Assembly: GCF_029892565.1 (NCBI RefSeq)
Contig: NZ_JARXVH010000030.1
Coordinates: forward strand, 1-64,000
Length of the DNA stretch: 64,000 nucleotides
Direction of reading: 5' to 3'
Source: Streptomyces pseudovenezuelae
GTDB lineage: Bacteria; Actinomycetota; Actinomycetes; Streptomycetales; Streptomycetaceae
Shown here: positions 25,883-34,686 of the stretch, piece by piece
How positions within the stretch are numbered: position 1 is the stretch's first letter
How the letters are laid out: each line of letters starts with the position of its first letter
The notes under the pieces: model-generated
What the model was told of the DNA's origin: nothing
The model's database searches: none
The model's input: only the letters and a program-made list of their open reading frames with translations
Position numbers and translations under genes: made by a program

Positions 25883-27291
25883 GCGTCACCCGCGCGCGTG
25901 CGGCGCACGTCGAGGGTGGGGCCCTCGGCGAGGAGGTGGTGCGGGGCGGCGTAGGTGATCTCGACCGTCACCACGTCACCGGGGCGGACCTCCTGGTCCG
26001 GCTTGGTGAAGTGGACGAGGCGGTTGTCGGGGGCGCGGCCGGAGAGGCGGTGGGTGGCGCCGTCCTTGCGGCCCTCGCCCTCGGCGACCATCAACTCTAG
26101 GGTGCGGCCGACCTGCTTCTTGTTCTCGTCCCAGGAGATCTCCTCCTGGAGGGCGACGAGACGCATGTAGCGCTCCTGGACGACCTCCTTGGGGATCTGT
26201 CCCTCCATGGTGGCGGCGGGGGTGCCGGGCCGCTTGGAGTACTGGAAGGTGAACGCCTGCGCGAACCGCGCCTCGCGCGTCGCGTGCAGCGTCTGCTCGA
26301 AGTCCTCCTCGGTCTCGCCGGGGAAGCCCACGATGATGTCGGTGGTGATCGCCGCGTGCGGGATCGAGGCGCGCACCTTCTCGATGATCCCCAGGTAGCG
26401 CTCCTGGCGGTACGAGCGGCGCATCGCCTTCAGGACCGTGTCCGAGCCGGACTGCATCGGCATGTGCAGCTGCGGCATCACGTTCGGCGTCTCGGCCATG
26501 GCGGCGATGACGTCGTCGGTGAAGTCGCGCGGGTGCGGGGAGGTGAAGCGGACGCGCTCCAGGCCGTCGATCTTCCCGCAGGCCCGCAGCAGCTTGCTGA
26601 ACGCCTCACGGTCGCCGATGTCGGAGCCGTACGCGTTGACGTTCTGCCCGAGCAGCGTGATCTCGGAGACGCCCTCGTCGACCAGGGCCTCGATCTCGGC
26701 GAGGATGTCGCCGGTACGGCGGTCCTTCTCCTTGCCGCGCAGGGCAGGGACGATGCAGAACGTGCACGTGTTGTTGCAGCCGACGGAGATCGACACCCAC
26801 GCCGCGTACGCGCTCTCGCGCCGGGTCGGCAGCGTCGAGGGGAACGCCTCCAGCGACTCGGCGATCTCGACCTGCGCCTCCTCCTGCACGCGCGCGCGTT
26901 CCAGCAGGACCGGCAGCTTGCCGATGTTGTGCGTACCGAAGACGACGTCCACCCAGGGCGCCCTCTTCACGATGGTGTCGCGGTCCTTCTGCGCGAGGCA
27001 GCCGCCGACCGCGATCTGCATCCCGGGCCGCGAGACCTTCCGCGGCGCGAGACGCCCGAGGTTGCCGTACAGCCGGTTGTCGGCGTTCTCCCGCACGGCG
27101 CACGTGTTGAAGACGACGACATCCGCGTCGCCGTCGGAGCCCTCGGGGGCGCGGACGTAGCCCGCCTCCTCCAGCAGTCCGGACAATCGCTCGGAGTCGT
27201 GGACGTTCATCTGGCACCCGTAGGTGCGGATTTCATAGCTCTTGGGGGCTTGGACGTCCACTGCGAGGCTCCGGTCGCTGCTGCTGGTCAT
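25762..27291 (-). CDS. miaB: tRNA-2-methylthio-N6-dimethylallyladenosine synthase
   Basis: MiaB is a radical-SAM methylthiotransferase that converts i6A37 to ms2i6A37. The 509-residue protein has the N-terminal UPF0004 domain with three cluster cysteines (YGCQMN, NTCAVREN, GGCLAQ), the radical-SAM motif CNNTCTFC near residue 170 and a C-terminal TRAM domain. The C terminus ends GSGCGCD, with extra cysteines of unknown meaning. Only GAGGA touching the ATG is present; TACCCT six bases upstream suggests a leaderless mRNA. It probably cooperates with MiaA encoded downstream. Confidence 0.95.
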   Translation of the reverse strand: MTSSSDRSLAVDVQAPKSYEIRTYGCQMNVHDSERLSGLLEEAGYVRAPEGSDGDADVVVFNTCAVRENADNRLYGNLGRLAPRKVSRPGMQIAVGGCLAQKDRDTIVKRAPWVDVVFGTHNIGKLPVLLERARVQEEAQVEIAESLEAFPSTLPTRRESAYAAWVSISVGCNNTCTFCIVPALRGKEKDRRTGDILAEIEALVDEGVSEITLLGQNVNAYGSDIGDREAFSKLLRACGKIDGLERVRFTSPHPRDFTDDVIAAMAETPNVMPQLHMPMQSGSDTVLKAMRRSYRQERYLGIIEKVRASIPHAAITTDIIVGFPGETEEDFEQTLHATREARFAQAFTFQYSKRPGTPAATMEGQIPKEVVQERYMRLVALQEEISWDENKKQVGRTLELMVAEGEGRKDGATHRLSGRAPDNRLVHFTKPDQEVRPGDVVTVEITYAAPHHLLAEGPTLDVRRTRAGDAWEKRNTEAAAKPVGVMLGLPKIGAPEPLPVATGSGCGCD

Positions 27292-27297
27292 TCCTCA

Positions 27298-27303
27298 AGG
27301 GTA
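27298..27303 (-). promoter_or_regulatory. Candidate -10 box for a leaderless miaB transcript
   Basis: Minus-strand TACCCT fits TAnnnT and ends six bases before the miaB ATG. The -35 region is not obvious. Confidence 0.45.
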
Positions 27304-27504
27304 GGTGCTCGCCGGAACGGAAGAGGCGCGGCAGGTGCCGTCGGCCACTTGGGTGACGGCGGCGGCCGGGTGTCCCGAGGCCAGCGTGGTCCGATAGCAA
27401 GCCGCCTGCCGCATGTCGCAAGCCGAGAGCCGGGAGTGACCCACGGGTCCACAGGGCCCCGTGATGCAATGGGCCACACACAGTGGTCACGGGGTGGAGT
27501 AGGC

Positions 27505-29463
27505 GTGTTGGGCAACGGTGGGGGCGGTCTGCAGCCGCTGGAGGACGGCGATCCGCAGGTCGTGGGCGGTTATCGGCTGGCGGCACGGCTCGGGTCCGGC
27601 GGGATGGGGCGGGTCTACCTGTCGCACACGCCGGGCGGGCGGGCCGTCGCGGTCAAGGTGATCCGGCCGGAGCTGGCCGAGAACCCCGAGTTCCGCAGAC
27701 GGTTCCGCGCCGAGGTGGCGGCGGCCGGCCGCGTGCACGGCCTCTACACGGCCCCGGTCGTGGACAGCGACACCGAGGGAACCGTGCCGTGGTGCGCGAC
27801 CGCGTACGTACCGGGCCCGTCCCTCGAAGAAGCGGTGCGCGAGCACGGGCCGCTGCCCGTCGACACCCTGCTGCGCCTGATCGCCGGAGTCGCGGAGGCG
27901 CTGCAGGCGGTGCACCGCGAAGGCATCGTGCACCGCGACCTCAAGCCCTCCAACGTCCTGCTCGCCGCCGACGGCCCCCGCGTCATCGACTTCGGCGTCG
28001 CACGCGCCGCCGACGCCACCTCGGTGACACAGAGCGGCACGGCCCTCGGCACGATCGCCTACATGGCACCGGAGCAGGTGCTCGGCGCGGAGGCCACCGC
28101 CTCGGCCGACGTCTTCGCACTCGGCCAGACCGCCGTCTTCGCGTCGACGGGCGGCTCGGCCTTCGGCACCGGGGACCCGCACGCGGTGCTGTACCGAGTG
28201 GTGCACGAGGAACCCGACCTCACCCAAGTACCGGACGAGATACGCGACTTGGTGGCCCGCTGCCTGCGCAAGCCCGCCGCCGAACGCCCCTCCGTGGAGG
28301 AGGTCATCCGCGCCGTCCAGACCCTCCAGACCCACCGCGGCGACGAGGCCCACCACGCCTCCGGAGCCTGGCTGCCCGGCGAACTGGCGGCGGGCATAGC
28401 GGCTCGCGTCGAGGACTCGGACCGCGCCGCTAGGGCCGGATCAACACCCGGCGCGCACCACTCCACCGGCGCGACACCCGCCGCCTACGGCCCCGCAGCA
28501 CCCACCCCCGCCGCCCCCACCGGTTACGGCCCACCGCCACCCCCCGGAGCCTTCGGCCCCCCGATCCCCACCCCGTACGGCCCCTCCACCCCGGCCGCAC
28601 CCACCCCCTCACCCGCCTACTCCCCTGCCCCCGCTTCCCTCCCCGACCCCGTCCTCCTGGGTCAGGCCCCACCCCCAGGCGCGTACACCCCACCCGCCTG
28701 GCAGCAACCCAACCCCCAGGACCCGTCGGCCGCACAGACCTCCTCGGTCGGCACCGACGAGAAGAAGCGCAAGAACCGGACCTGGATCCTCGCGGCGGCG
28801 GCAGTCGCCCTCGTCGCCTGCGGAGCCGGCACGGCCCTGCTCCTCGCCCCCGGCGACAAGGGCGACGACCAGACCCAGGACGTAGCCGCGTCCCAGTCCG
28901 CGACACCCACCGAGTCCTCGTCCCCCCACTCGCCCTCGCCCTCCCCCTCCAAGTCGAAGAAGCCGAAGGCGTCCAACTCCCCCGTACCGTCCGCTCCTTC
29001 GGGCCCCCCGACGCCCACGCGGAGCGCGGCCCCGGCCACCCCGACCGCCGCGTCCAGCGGCCCCGCGGCTCCGACGGCACCCCTCCCGGTGACGTACACG
29101 GGAATCCAGATGACCAAGAGCCACGACATCTACCTGGCCGACACCCCGGTACGGGCCAAGGCGGACACCGGTACCTCCGACGAGGACCTGACCTACGCCG
29201 TCTACTCCTCCGGCGCGGTCCTGGCCCCCGGCACCGACTCGGGCAGCTCCCTGGCCGTGCTGCCGGCGAGCCGACCGGGCAGCCTGGAGGCATGCAAGGC
29301 GGCGACGGGCTACAAGAGCTACGTCTGGGTGAAGGACCTGACGGCCGGCCAGCAGATGTGCGTGATCAGCGGCACGGGCCACGTGGGCCTGGTGACGTAC
29401 CGCACCTCATCCGGGACGACGTACACGGTCCTGGACGTCAAGGTCTGGCGCAACGCGGCCTAG
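27505..29463 (+). CDS. Transmembrane serine/threonine protein kinase
   Basis: The 652-residue Hanks-type kinase has its kinase domain at residues ~20-290: G-loop GSGGMGRVY, catalytic Lys in VAVKVI, HRDLKPSNVL, DFGVA and APEQ. A Pro/Ala/Thr-rich linker follows (about 300-415), then one membrane helix (ILAAAAVALVACGAGTALLL), a Ser/Pro/Lys extracellular linker and a ~120-residue C-terminal domain (YTGIQMTKSHDIYLAD). There are no PASTA repeats, so the ligand is unclear. The GTG has GGAG five bases upstream; an in-frame TTG follows directly. It is divergent from miaB. Confidence 0.92.
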   Translation: MLGNGGGGLQPLEDGDPQVVGGYRLAARLGSGGMGRVYLSHTPGGRAVAVKVIRPELAENPEFRRRFRAEVAAAGRVHGLYTAPVVDSDTEGTVPWCATAYVPGPSLEEAVREHGPLPVDTLLRLIAGVAEALQAVHREGIVHRDLKPSNVLLAADGPRVIDFGVARAADATSVTQSGTALGTIAYMAPEQVLGAEATASADVFALGQTAVFASTGGSAFGTGDPHAVLYRVVHEEPDLTQVPDEIRDLVARCLRKPAAERPSVEEVIRAVQTLQTHRGDEAHHASGAWLPGELAAGIAARVEDSDRAARAGSTPGAHHSTGATPAAYGPAAPTPAAPTGYGPPPPPGAFGPPIPTPYGPSTPAAPTPSPAYSPAPASLPDPVLLGQAPPPGAYTPPAWQQPNPQDPSAAQTSSVGTDEKKRKNRTWILAAAAVALVACGAGTALLLAPGDKGDDQTQDVAASQSATPTESSSPHSPSPSPSKSKKPKASNSPVPSAPSGPPTPTRSAAPATPTAASSGPAAPTAPLPVTYTGIQMTKSHDIYLADTPVRAKADTGTSDEDLTYAVYSSGAVLAPGTDSGSSLAVLPASRPGSLEACKAATGYKSYVWVKDLTAGQQMCVISGTGHVGLVTYRTSSGTTYTVLDVKVWRNAA

Positions 29464-29482
29464 AACCCTACGCACTACGACC

Positions 29483-30136
29483 TCAGGGATCGATCAGGCC
29501 CACCCGGATCGCATAGCGGGTGAGTTCCAGCCGATCCCGCAGCCCGAGCTTCTGCAGCAGATTCGCCCGATGGCGTTCGACGGTCTTCGTACTGATGAAG
29601 AGGAGTTCGCCGATCTCCTTGGAGGTGTGCCCCTCGGCGACGAGCTTGAGGATCTCCTCCTCGCGCTCGGTGACGGCGCGCGTGGGCAGGTCGTCGCCGC
29701 GGTGGAGGCGGTCGACGTAGGAGCGGACGAGGGCGCGTTCGGCGCCCGGGTAGACGAAGGGTTCGTCGCGTACGGCCGCCCGGCAGGCCGCGACCAGATC
29801 GCGATCGGCGACGGACTTGAGGACGTACCCGCTGGCCCCCGCCTTGAGGGCCTCGAAGAAGTACTGCTCGTTGTCGTACATCGTGAGGATCAGGATGCGC
29901 AGGTCGGGCAGCCTGCGAGACAGCTCACGGGCCGCCTGCAGCCCGGTCATACGAGGCATGGCGATGTCCAGGACCGCGAGGTCGATGTCACCCGCACGGG
30001 CCCGCTCAACAGCCTCGGCGCCGTCCCCGGCCTCGGCGACCACCGTCAGATCCGGCTCACCGTCGAGGATGAGCCGCACACCCTGCCGTACGAGCGCATG
30101 GTCGTCGGCGAGCAGCACGCGCACGGGGAGCCCCAT
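29483..30136 (-). CDS. NarL/FixJ-family response regulator
   Basis: The 217-residue protein has a receiver domain with the acidic pair (LADDHAL), the phosphoacceptor Asp in AVLDIAMPRMTG (about residue 56) and the conserved Lys in GYVLKSVADR. A LuxR-type helix-turn-helix follows (EGHTSKEIGELLFISTKTVERHRANLLQKL). Its ATG overlaps the stop of the kinase gene upstream (TGATG), so the two are translationally coupled. Targets are unknown. Confidence 0.93.
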   Translation of the reverse strand: MGLPVRVLLADDHALVRQGVRLILDGEPDLTVVAEAGDGAEAVERARAGDIDLAVLDIAMPRMTGLQAARELSRRLPDLRILILTMYDNEQYFFEALKAGASGYVLKSVADRDLVAACRAAVRDEPFVYPGAERALVRSYVDRLHRGDDLPTRAVTEREEEILKLVAEGHTSKEIGELLFISTKTVERHRANLLQKLGLRDRLELTRYAIRVGLIDP

Positions 30137-31089
30137 CAGCGGCCTCCCTCGGCGACGGCGACCGGAATGAGCAGACGCACGTCCGTACCCCGCCCGGGAG
30201 CGGGCGCGAGCGAGAACCGGGCTCCGATCAGCAGCGCCCGCTCCCGCATCCCACTGATACCGGCCCCGTCCACCGCCGTACCGATGCCTTTGCCGTTGTC
30301 CCGTACGAGGAGTTCGAGACCGTCGGCGACGGGCCGGAGGCGGACCTCGGCGCGGTCGGCGGACGCGTGCCGTGCGGTGTTGGTGAGCCCTTCCTGGGCC
30401 ACGCGGTAGACCACGAGCTCCGACTCCTCGGTCAGCGGCGGCAGTTCGCCGGAGACGTCATGGCGCACCGTGAGTCCATGGGTGGTGAACTCGGCGGCGA
30501 GCGAACGCAGCGCACTGGACAGACCAAGCTCCTCAAGCACCCCGGGCCGCAGCCGCCGAGCAATACGGCGAATCTCGTCAAGCCCGGCCCGAGTGGCCTC
30601 CTGGGCCTGCCCGACCTCCTCCCGCAACCCCTCCGGAGCCCGGTCGGCAACCCGCTTCAGCTGAAGCAGCACGGCGGTCAACGTCTGCCCCACCTCGTCA
30701 TGCAGCTCGCGAGCGATCCGATGCCGCTCCCGCTCCTGAGCGGACAGCGCCCGCCCCGCCCCCGCCGCACGCTCGCCCTCCAGCCGGTCGAGCATCGTGT
30801 TGTACGTCATGATCAGTTCGGCCGCCTCCGCGGGACCGGCCACGACCGCGCGGGCGCCTGGCCGCAGCAGATCGGCGGTGGCCATGGCCCGCCCCAGCCG
30901 ACGCAGCGGGGCGAGCCCGAGGCGCAGCACGATCGCGTTGCCGACCAGCAGCAGAGCAAGGCCGATCACGACAACCAGAGCCTCCGCAGGGGCAACCGGA
31001 GTCGACACGGTGACGGGCCCCAGCAACAGGGCAGCGGCAAGCACCAGCCCAACCGCGTTGAACGAGAAGATCCGCCAGAACAACGACAC
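30136..31089 (-). CDS. NarL-type sensor histidine kinase
   Basis: The 317-residue kinase has two N-terminal membrane helices (FSFNAVGLVLAAALLLG and ALVVVIGLALLLVGNAIVL), a HAMP-like linker and a HisKA_3 dimerisation domain with the phosphorylated His in HRIARELHDEVGQ. An HATPase domain carries NTARHASA and DNGKGIG. The GTG at 31089 is chosen because AGGGAG lies four bases upstream. An ATG at 31185 would add 32 low-complexity residues. It forms an operon with the response regulator downstream. The extracytoplasmic loop is very short, so it may sense a membrane signal. Confidence 0.9.
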   Translation of the reverse strand: MSLFWRIFSFNAVGLVLAAALLLGPVTVSTPVAPAEALVVVIGLALLLVGNAIVLRLGLAPLRRLGRAMATADLLRPGARAVVAGPAEAAELIMTYNTMLDRLEGERAAGAGRALSAQERERHRIARELHDEVGQTLTAVLLQLKRVADRAPEGLREEVGQAQEATRAGLDEIRRIARRLRPGVLEELGLSSALRSLAAEFTTHGLTVRHDVSGELPPLTEESELVVYRVAQEGLTNTARHASADRAEVRLRPVADGLELLVRDNGKGIGTAVDGAGISGMRERALLIGARFSLAPAPGRGTDVRLLIPVAVAEGGR

Positions 31090-31341
31090 GGTGCTCCCTC
31101 TCCCTGCCCTTCTTCTGGCGTCCGACCCCGAAGCGACCAGCCTCTCCCGAGCCGCCGGCCCGTGTATATCCGTGACGTCACCCATGTCGCCACGGTACGG
31201 CGGGATGACAGCATGCGAGGGGGCGGCATGATCACCGCCGGTCACGGCCCGCCCGACAACACGGCTCAACGGCCGATCAAGCGGCCACCCGGTCACCACC
31301 CAACTGCCAACTCACACAGCTGCCGATTCAAGGGGAGAAAC

Positions 31342-31827
31342 GTGTCTGCGCCACGTCTGAGGGCGACGCCTCTGCCGGGCATCGGAGTCCAGTACGACCT
31401 GGTCACCCGCGACCAGCGCCATCTGTCCGTGGTCGCGCACCGCGACGGCGCCCGCACGGTGAACGTCTACCGGACCGACGACCCCGACTCCTGCGCCCAA
31501 TCGCTGCGCCTGACCGGCTCCGAGGCGGGCGCGCTGATCGACGCGCTGAAGCCGTCCCACCACAGTGCGAGCCTGCTCTACACCTCGGACCTGGGCCTGG
31601 TCGCCGAACGGATCGAGGTCCGGGCGACGTCGCACTGGAACGGACGCGTGCTGGGCGACACCAAGATGCGCACCGCCACGGGCGCCTCGATCGTGGCGGC
31701 GCTGCGCCGGGCGGAGGCCATCCCCTCCCCGACGCCGGACTTCCGGCTGGCGGGCGGTGACATCCTGATCGTCGTCGGCACCCGCGAAGGCGTAGACGCC
31801 GCCGCGGCGATACTCGGGCGGGAGTGA
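31342..31827 (+). CDS. Cation:proton antiporter regulatory subunit, KhtT-like
   Basis: The 161-residue protein has an N-terminal KhtT-like domain (ATPLPGIGVQYDLVTRDQRH) and a C-terminal RCK_C/TrkA-C domain (RATSHWNGRVLGDTKMR, GGDILIVVGT). Such subunits gate a partner antiporter in response to a nucleotide or pH. The GTG start has AGGGGAG four bases upstream. The stop is four bases before the antiporter start, so the two genes form an operon. Confidence 0.88.
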   Translation: MSAPRLRATPLPGIGVQYDLVTRDQRHLSVVAHRDGARTVNVYRTDDPDSCAQSLRLTGSEAGALIDALKPSHHSASLLYTSDLGLVAERIEVRATSHWNGRVLGDTKMRTATGASIVAALRRAEAIPSPTPDFRLAGGDILIVVGTREGVDAAAAILGRE

Positions 31828-31831
31828 ACCG

Positions 31832-33046
31832 GTGCACTCCGCGGTCCTGCTGATCGAGTTCGGCTCCATCCTCCTGGCCCTGGGCCTGCTCGGCCGGTTC
31901 GCCGGCCGTTTCCGGCTCTCCCCCATCCCCCTCTACCTCCTCGCGGGCCTGGCCTTCGGCGAGGGCGGCCTGCTCCCCCTCGGGGCGAGCGAGGAGTTCG
32001 TGGCCACGGGCGCCGAGATCGGCGTAATCCTCCTGCTCCTGATGCTCGGCCTGGAGTACTCGGCCGGTGACCTGGTCACCAACCTCAAGTCGCACTACCC
32101 CGCGGGCCTGGTCGACGGCGCGCTCAACGCCCTGCCAGGCGCCGCCGCGGCCCTGCTCCTCGGCTGGGGCCCGGTGGCGGCGGTAGTCCTGGCCGGCGTC
32201 ACCTGGATCTCCTCGTCCGGCGTGATCGCGAAGGTCCTGGGCGACCTGGGCCGCGTGGGCAACCGAGAGACGCCGGTAATCCTCAGCGTCCTGGTCCTGG
32301 AGGACCTGGCGATGGCGGTGTACCTGCCCATCGTGACCGCCCTGGTGGCGGGCGCCGGCCTGATGGCGGGCAGCCTCACCCTCGCGATCGCACTGGGCGC
32401 CGCGGGCCTGGTCCTCTTCGTGGCAGTCCGCTACGGCAGGGTCATCTCCCGCTTCGTCTCCAGCGACGACCCGGAGAAACTCCTCCTCGTAGTCCTCGGC
32501 CTGACGATCCTGGTAGCGGGCGTGGCCCAACAACTCCAGGTCTCGGCAGCCGTGGGCGCATTCCTGGTCGGCATAGCACTGTCCGGCGAAGTGGCCGAGG
32601 GCGCCCACACCCTCCTCAGCCCCCTGCGCGACCTCTTCGCCGCGGTCTTCTTCGTCTTCTTCGGCCTGCACACGGACCCGGCGAGCATCCCACCAGTACT
32701 CCTCCCCGCCCTGGCCCTGGCCCTGGTAACCGCCGCGACAAAGATCGCCACGGGCTACTGGGCGGCCCGCCGAGCCGGCATCTCCGTGAAGGGCCGCTGG
32801 CGCGCGGGCGGCGCCTTGGTGGCACGAGGCGAGTTCTCCATCGTCATCGCGGGCCTGGCGGTCACCGCCGGAATCGAACCGTCCCTGGGCCCCCTGGCCA
32901 CGGCATACGTCCTGATCCTGGTCGTAGTGGGCCCTCTCACCGCCCGCTACACAGAACCCCTGGCCCGCCACTTCACAGACCGCAGGTCCGCCCACAGGCG
33001 CCCGGCCGAACCGGTGGAGGCGACGGAGGTGTCGGTAGGGGACTGA
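31832..33046 (+). CDS. CPA2-family cation:proton antiporter, KhtU-like
   Basis: The 404-residue membrane protein has about 12 hydrophobic helices of the Na+/H+ exchanger fold. Landmarks are LAGLAFGEGGLLPL, the SSSGVIAKVLGDLGR region, the charged LVLEDLAMAVYLPI segment and GGALVARGEFSIVIAGLAV. It lacks its own RCK domain; the regulatory part is encoded by the gene immediately upstream. By analogy with KhtTU, it probably exports K+ or another cation in exchange for protons. The GTG start follows the upstream stop by four bases. Confidence 0.9.
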   Translation: MHSAVLLIEFGSILLALGLLGRFAGRFRLSPIPLYLLAGLAFGEGGLLPLGASEEFVATGAEIGVILLLLMLGLEYSAGDLVTNLKSHYPAGLVDGALNALPGAAAALLLGWGPVAAVVLAGVTWISSSGVIAKVLGDLGRVGNRETPVILSVLVLEDLAMAVYLPIVTALVAGAGLMAGSLTLAIALGAAGLVLFVAVRYGRVISRFVSSDDPEKLLLVVLGLTILVAGVAQQLQVSAAVGAFLVGIALSGEVAEGAHTLLSPLRDLFAAVFFVFFGLHTDPASIPPVLLPALALALVTAATKIATGYWAARRAGISVKGRWRAGGALVARGEFSIVIAGLAVTAGIEPSLGPLATAYVLILVVVGPLTARYTEPLARHFTDRRSAHRRPAEPVEATEVSVGD

Positions 33047-33064
33047 CGACTCGCTCCACCCCCG

Positions 33065-33469
33065 TCACGCGCCGCTGGGCACCCACCCCTGGCGGCGCAG
33101 TACGGCCGACACATCCGGCGCCTCGTAGTGCTCACCCTTGAGCACCTTGCCGTCGGCCCGCCGAACCACGCTCCCGTCGGGCCCCAACTTGGTCATGTTG
33201 GAGCGATGAATCTCGGCAATGACCGCATCCAGATCGATGCCGTGCACAAGAGCGGTGCCATAAGCCACATACACAACATCGGCCAACTCGTGCGCAAGCT
33301 TGTCGAGGGGCCCTTTCACCGAAACCTCGGCAACCTCCGCGGCCTCCTCGACAAGCAACTCCCGCCGATGCGCAGCCAGTCCAGGCGTGACCTCAGTAGG
33401 CCTGGACCGGGCATCAAGCCCAACGGCGAGATGAAACGCGCGAACCAGCTCAGCAGGCGAAGAACTCAT
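33065..33469 (-). CDS. MazG-like nucleotide pyrophosphohydrolase
   Basis: The 134-residue all-alpha protein has the MazG metal site: ELLVEEAAEVAE (ExxE/ExxE pattern) and HELADVVYVAYGTA (ELxD). Enzymes of this type hydrolyse NTPs or dNTPs to monophosphates and clean the nucleotide pool. A damage-type promoter with a perfect match lies directly upstream, and its -10 ends six bases before the ATG, so the transcript is probably leaderless. It converges with the antiporter gene. Confidence 0.85.
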   Translation of the reverse strand: MSSSPAELVRAFHLAVGLDARSRPTEVTPGLAAHRRELLVEEAAEVAEVSVKGPLDKLAHELADVVYVAYGTALVHGIDLDAVIAEIHRSNMTKLGPDGSVVRRADGKVLKGEHYEAPDVSAVLRRQGWVPSGA

Positions 33470-33475
33470 CCCCCG

Positions 33476-33498
33476 ACCCTACCGACCACCACTGACAC
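33476..33498 (-). promoter_or_regulatory. RecA-NDp/PafBC-type promoter of the MazG-like gene
   Basis: Minus-strand GTGTCAGTG, an 8-base gap, then TAGGGT. Every consensus position from TGTCAGTG to TAnnnT is kept. The -10 is six bases from the ATG. Confidence 0.8.
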
Positions 33499-33659
33499 CT
33501 CCAGAGGACGGCCGCACCCCACACACCTGTGGCCGCCGACGCACCGTCCACGAGGACGCCGCCGGGGGCGCCGACACCTCGCTGCGCCTGGGCCCCGCCC
33601 CAGCCCAGCGCAGCCCAGTGCCCTGGTCAGCACCCCGCCCGCCTGGCAGGATCGCCCGC

Positions 33660-34658
33660 ATGCCCACCACGTTCCCCCGGATCAGCAGCCGCCGGGCCCT
33701 GCAAGCCGCGACCGCCGGCTTCGTGGCCTTCGGCCTGCTCCTGTGGTGGCTGCTCTCCCTGGGCGAACCCCCACCGAGCGGAACGATCACGTTCAGCACA
33801 GGCACAAAGGCCGGCGTGTACCAGCAGTACGGCAAACTCCTGCGCAAGCAGTTCGACACGGACATGCCGAACCTGCGCGTCACGCTCAAGACCAGCGACG
33901 GCTCCCAGGAGAACGTCCGCCTCGTGGCGACCGACGGAGCCGACTTCACCATCGCCGCAGCGGACGCCGTCGACACCTACGAACTCGCGAACCAGCCCGG
34001 CGCCGACCAACTGCGCGGAGTAGCCCGCCTGTACGACGACTACGTACAGCTCATCGTCCCGCGAGACTCGGACATCCGCTCCGTCGCGGACCTTCGGGGC
34101 AAGCGCGTGGCCATCGGCCGCCCCCGCTCGGGCGTGCGCCTGATCGCCAACCGGGTCCTCAAGGCCGCGGGCCTCGACGCGAAGCACGACATCACACCGT
34201 TCGCCGACGGCATCGACAAAGGCCCAGAGCGCCTGAAGAGGGGCGACATCGACGCGTTCTTCTGGTCGGGCGGCCTGCCGACCCAGGGCCTGGCGATCCT
34301 CGCCGACAGCTTCAGCTTCCGCTTCGTGCCGATCCCGGCCACCCTCGTGGCCAAGCTGCACGAGCAGGGCGGCGCCACCCGCTACTACCGCGCCACCAAC
34401 ATGCCGGAGTCGGCCTACCCCAGCATCCAGAACGGCGTCGCCGTACCGACGATCGCGGTGTCCAACCTGCTGATGACCCGCGCGGACGTCGACGCGCGGC
34501 TCGCCGAGTGGGTGACCCGCGCCGTGATCAAGAGCCGGGACGAGATCGGCAGGAGCGTCCACTCCGCGCAGTTGGTGGACCTGCGCACGGCGATCTACAC
34601 GGATCCTCTGACCCTGCACGACGGCGCCCGCCGCTACTACGAATCGGTCAAGCCGTAG
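33660..34658 (+). CDS. TAXI-family TRAP transporter solute-binding protein
   Basis: The 332-residue protein is anchored by one N-terminal helix (AATAGFVAFGLLLWWLLSLG). A TAXI-type binding domain follows: FSTGTKAGVYQQYGKLL, DFTIAAADAV, LRGKRVAIGRPRSGVRL and the C-terminal YTDPLTLHDGARRYYES. TAXI proteins bind small acids such as glutamate or 2-oxoglutarate for TRAP permeases, but no permease gene is here. It converges on gluK, which raises the possibility of a role in glutamate sensing (inference). The ATG lies seven bases after a CAGGAT hexamer, which may be a -10. Confidence 0.88.
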   Translation: MPTTFPRISSRRALQAATAGFVAFGLLLWWLLSLGEPPPSGTITFSTGTKAGVYQQYGKLLRKQFDTDMPNLRVTLKTSDGSQENVRLVATDGADFTIAAADAVDTYELANQPGADQLRGVARLYDDYVQLIVPRDSDIRSVADLRGKRVAIGRPRSGVRLIANRVLKAAGLDAKHDITPFADGIDKGPERLKRGDIDAFFWSGGLPTQGLAILADSFSFRFVPIPATLVAKLHEQGGATRYYRATNMPESAYPSIQNGVAVPTIAVSNLLMTRADVDARLAEWVTRAVIKSRDEIGRSVHSAQLVDLRTAIYTDPLTLHDGARRYYESVKP

Positions 34659-34686
34659 ACCTGCTTACGCATCGGTCAAGCCGTAG
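34643..34686. repeat. 16-bp direct repeat across two convergent gene ends
   Basis: ATCGGTCAAGCCGTAG occurs at 34643-34658 and again at 34671-34686. The first copy holds the end of the TAXI gene, including its TAG stop. The second holds the last codons and stop of gluK on the other strand. It looks like a local duplication at the junction. Confidence 0.85.
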
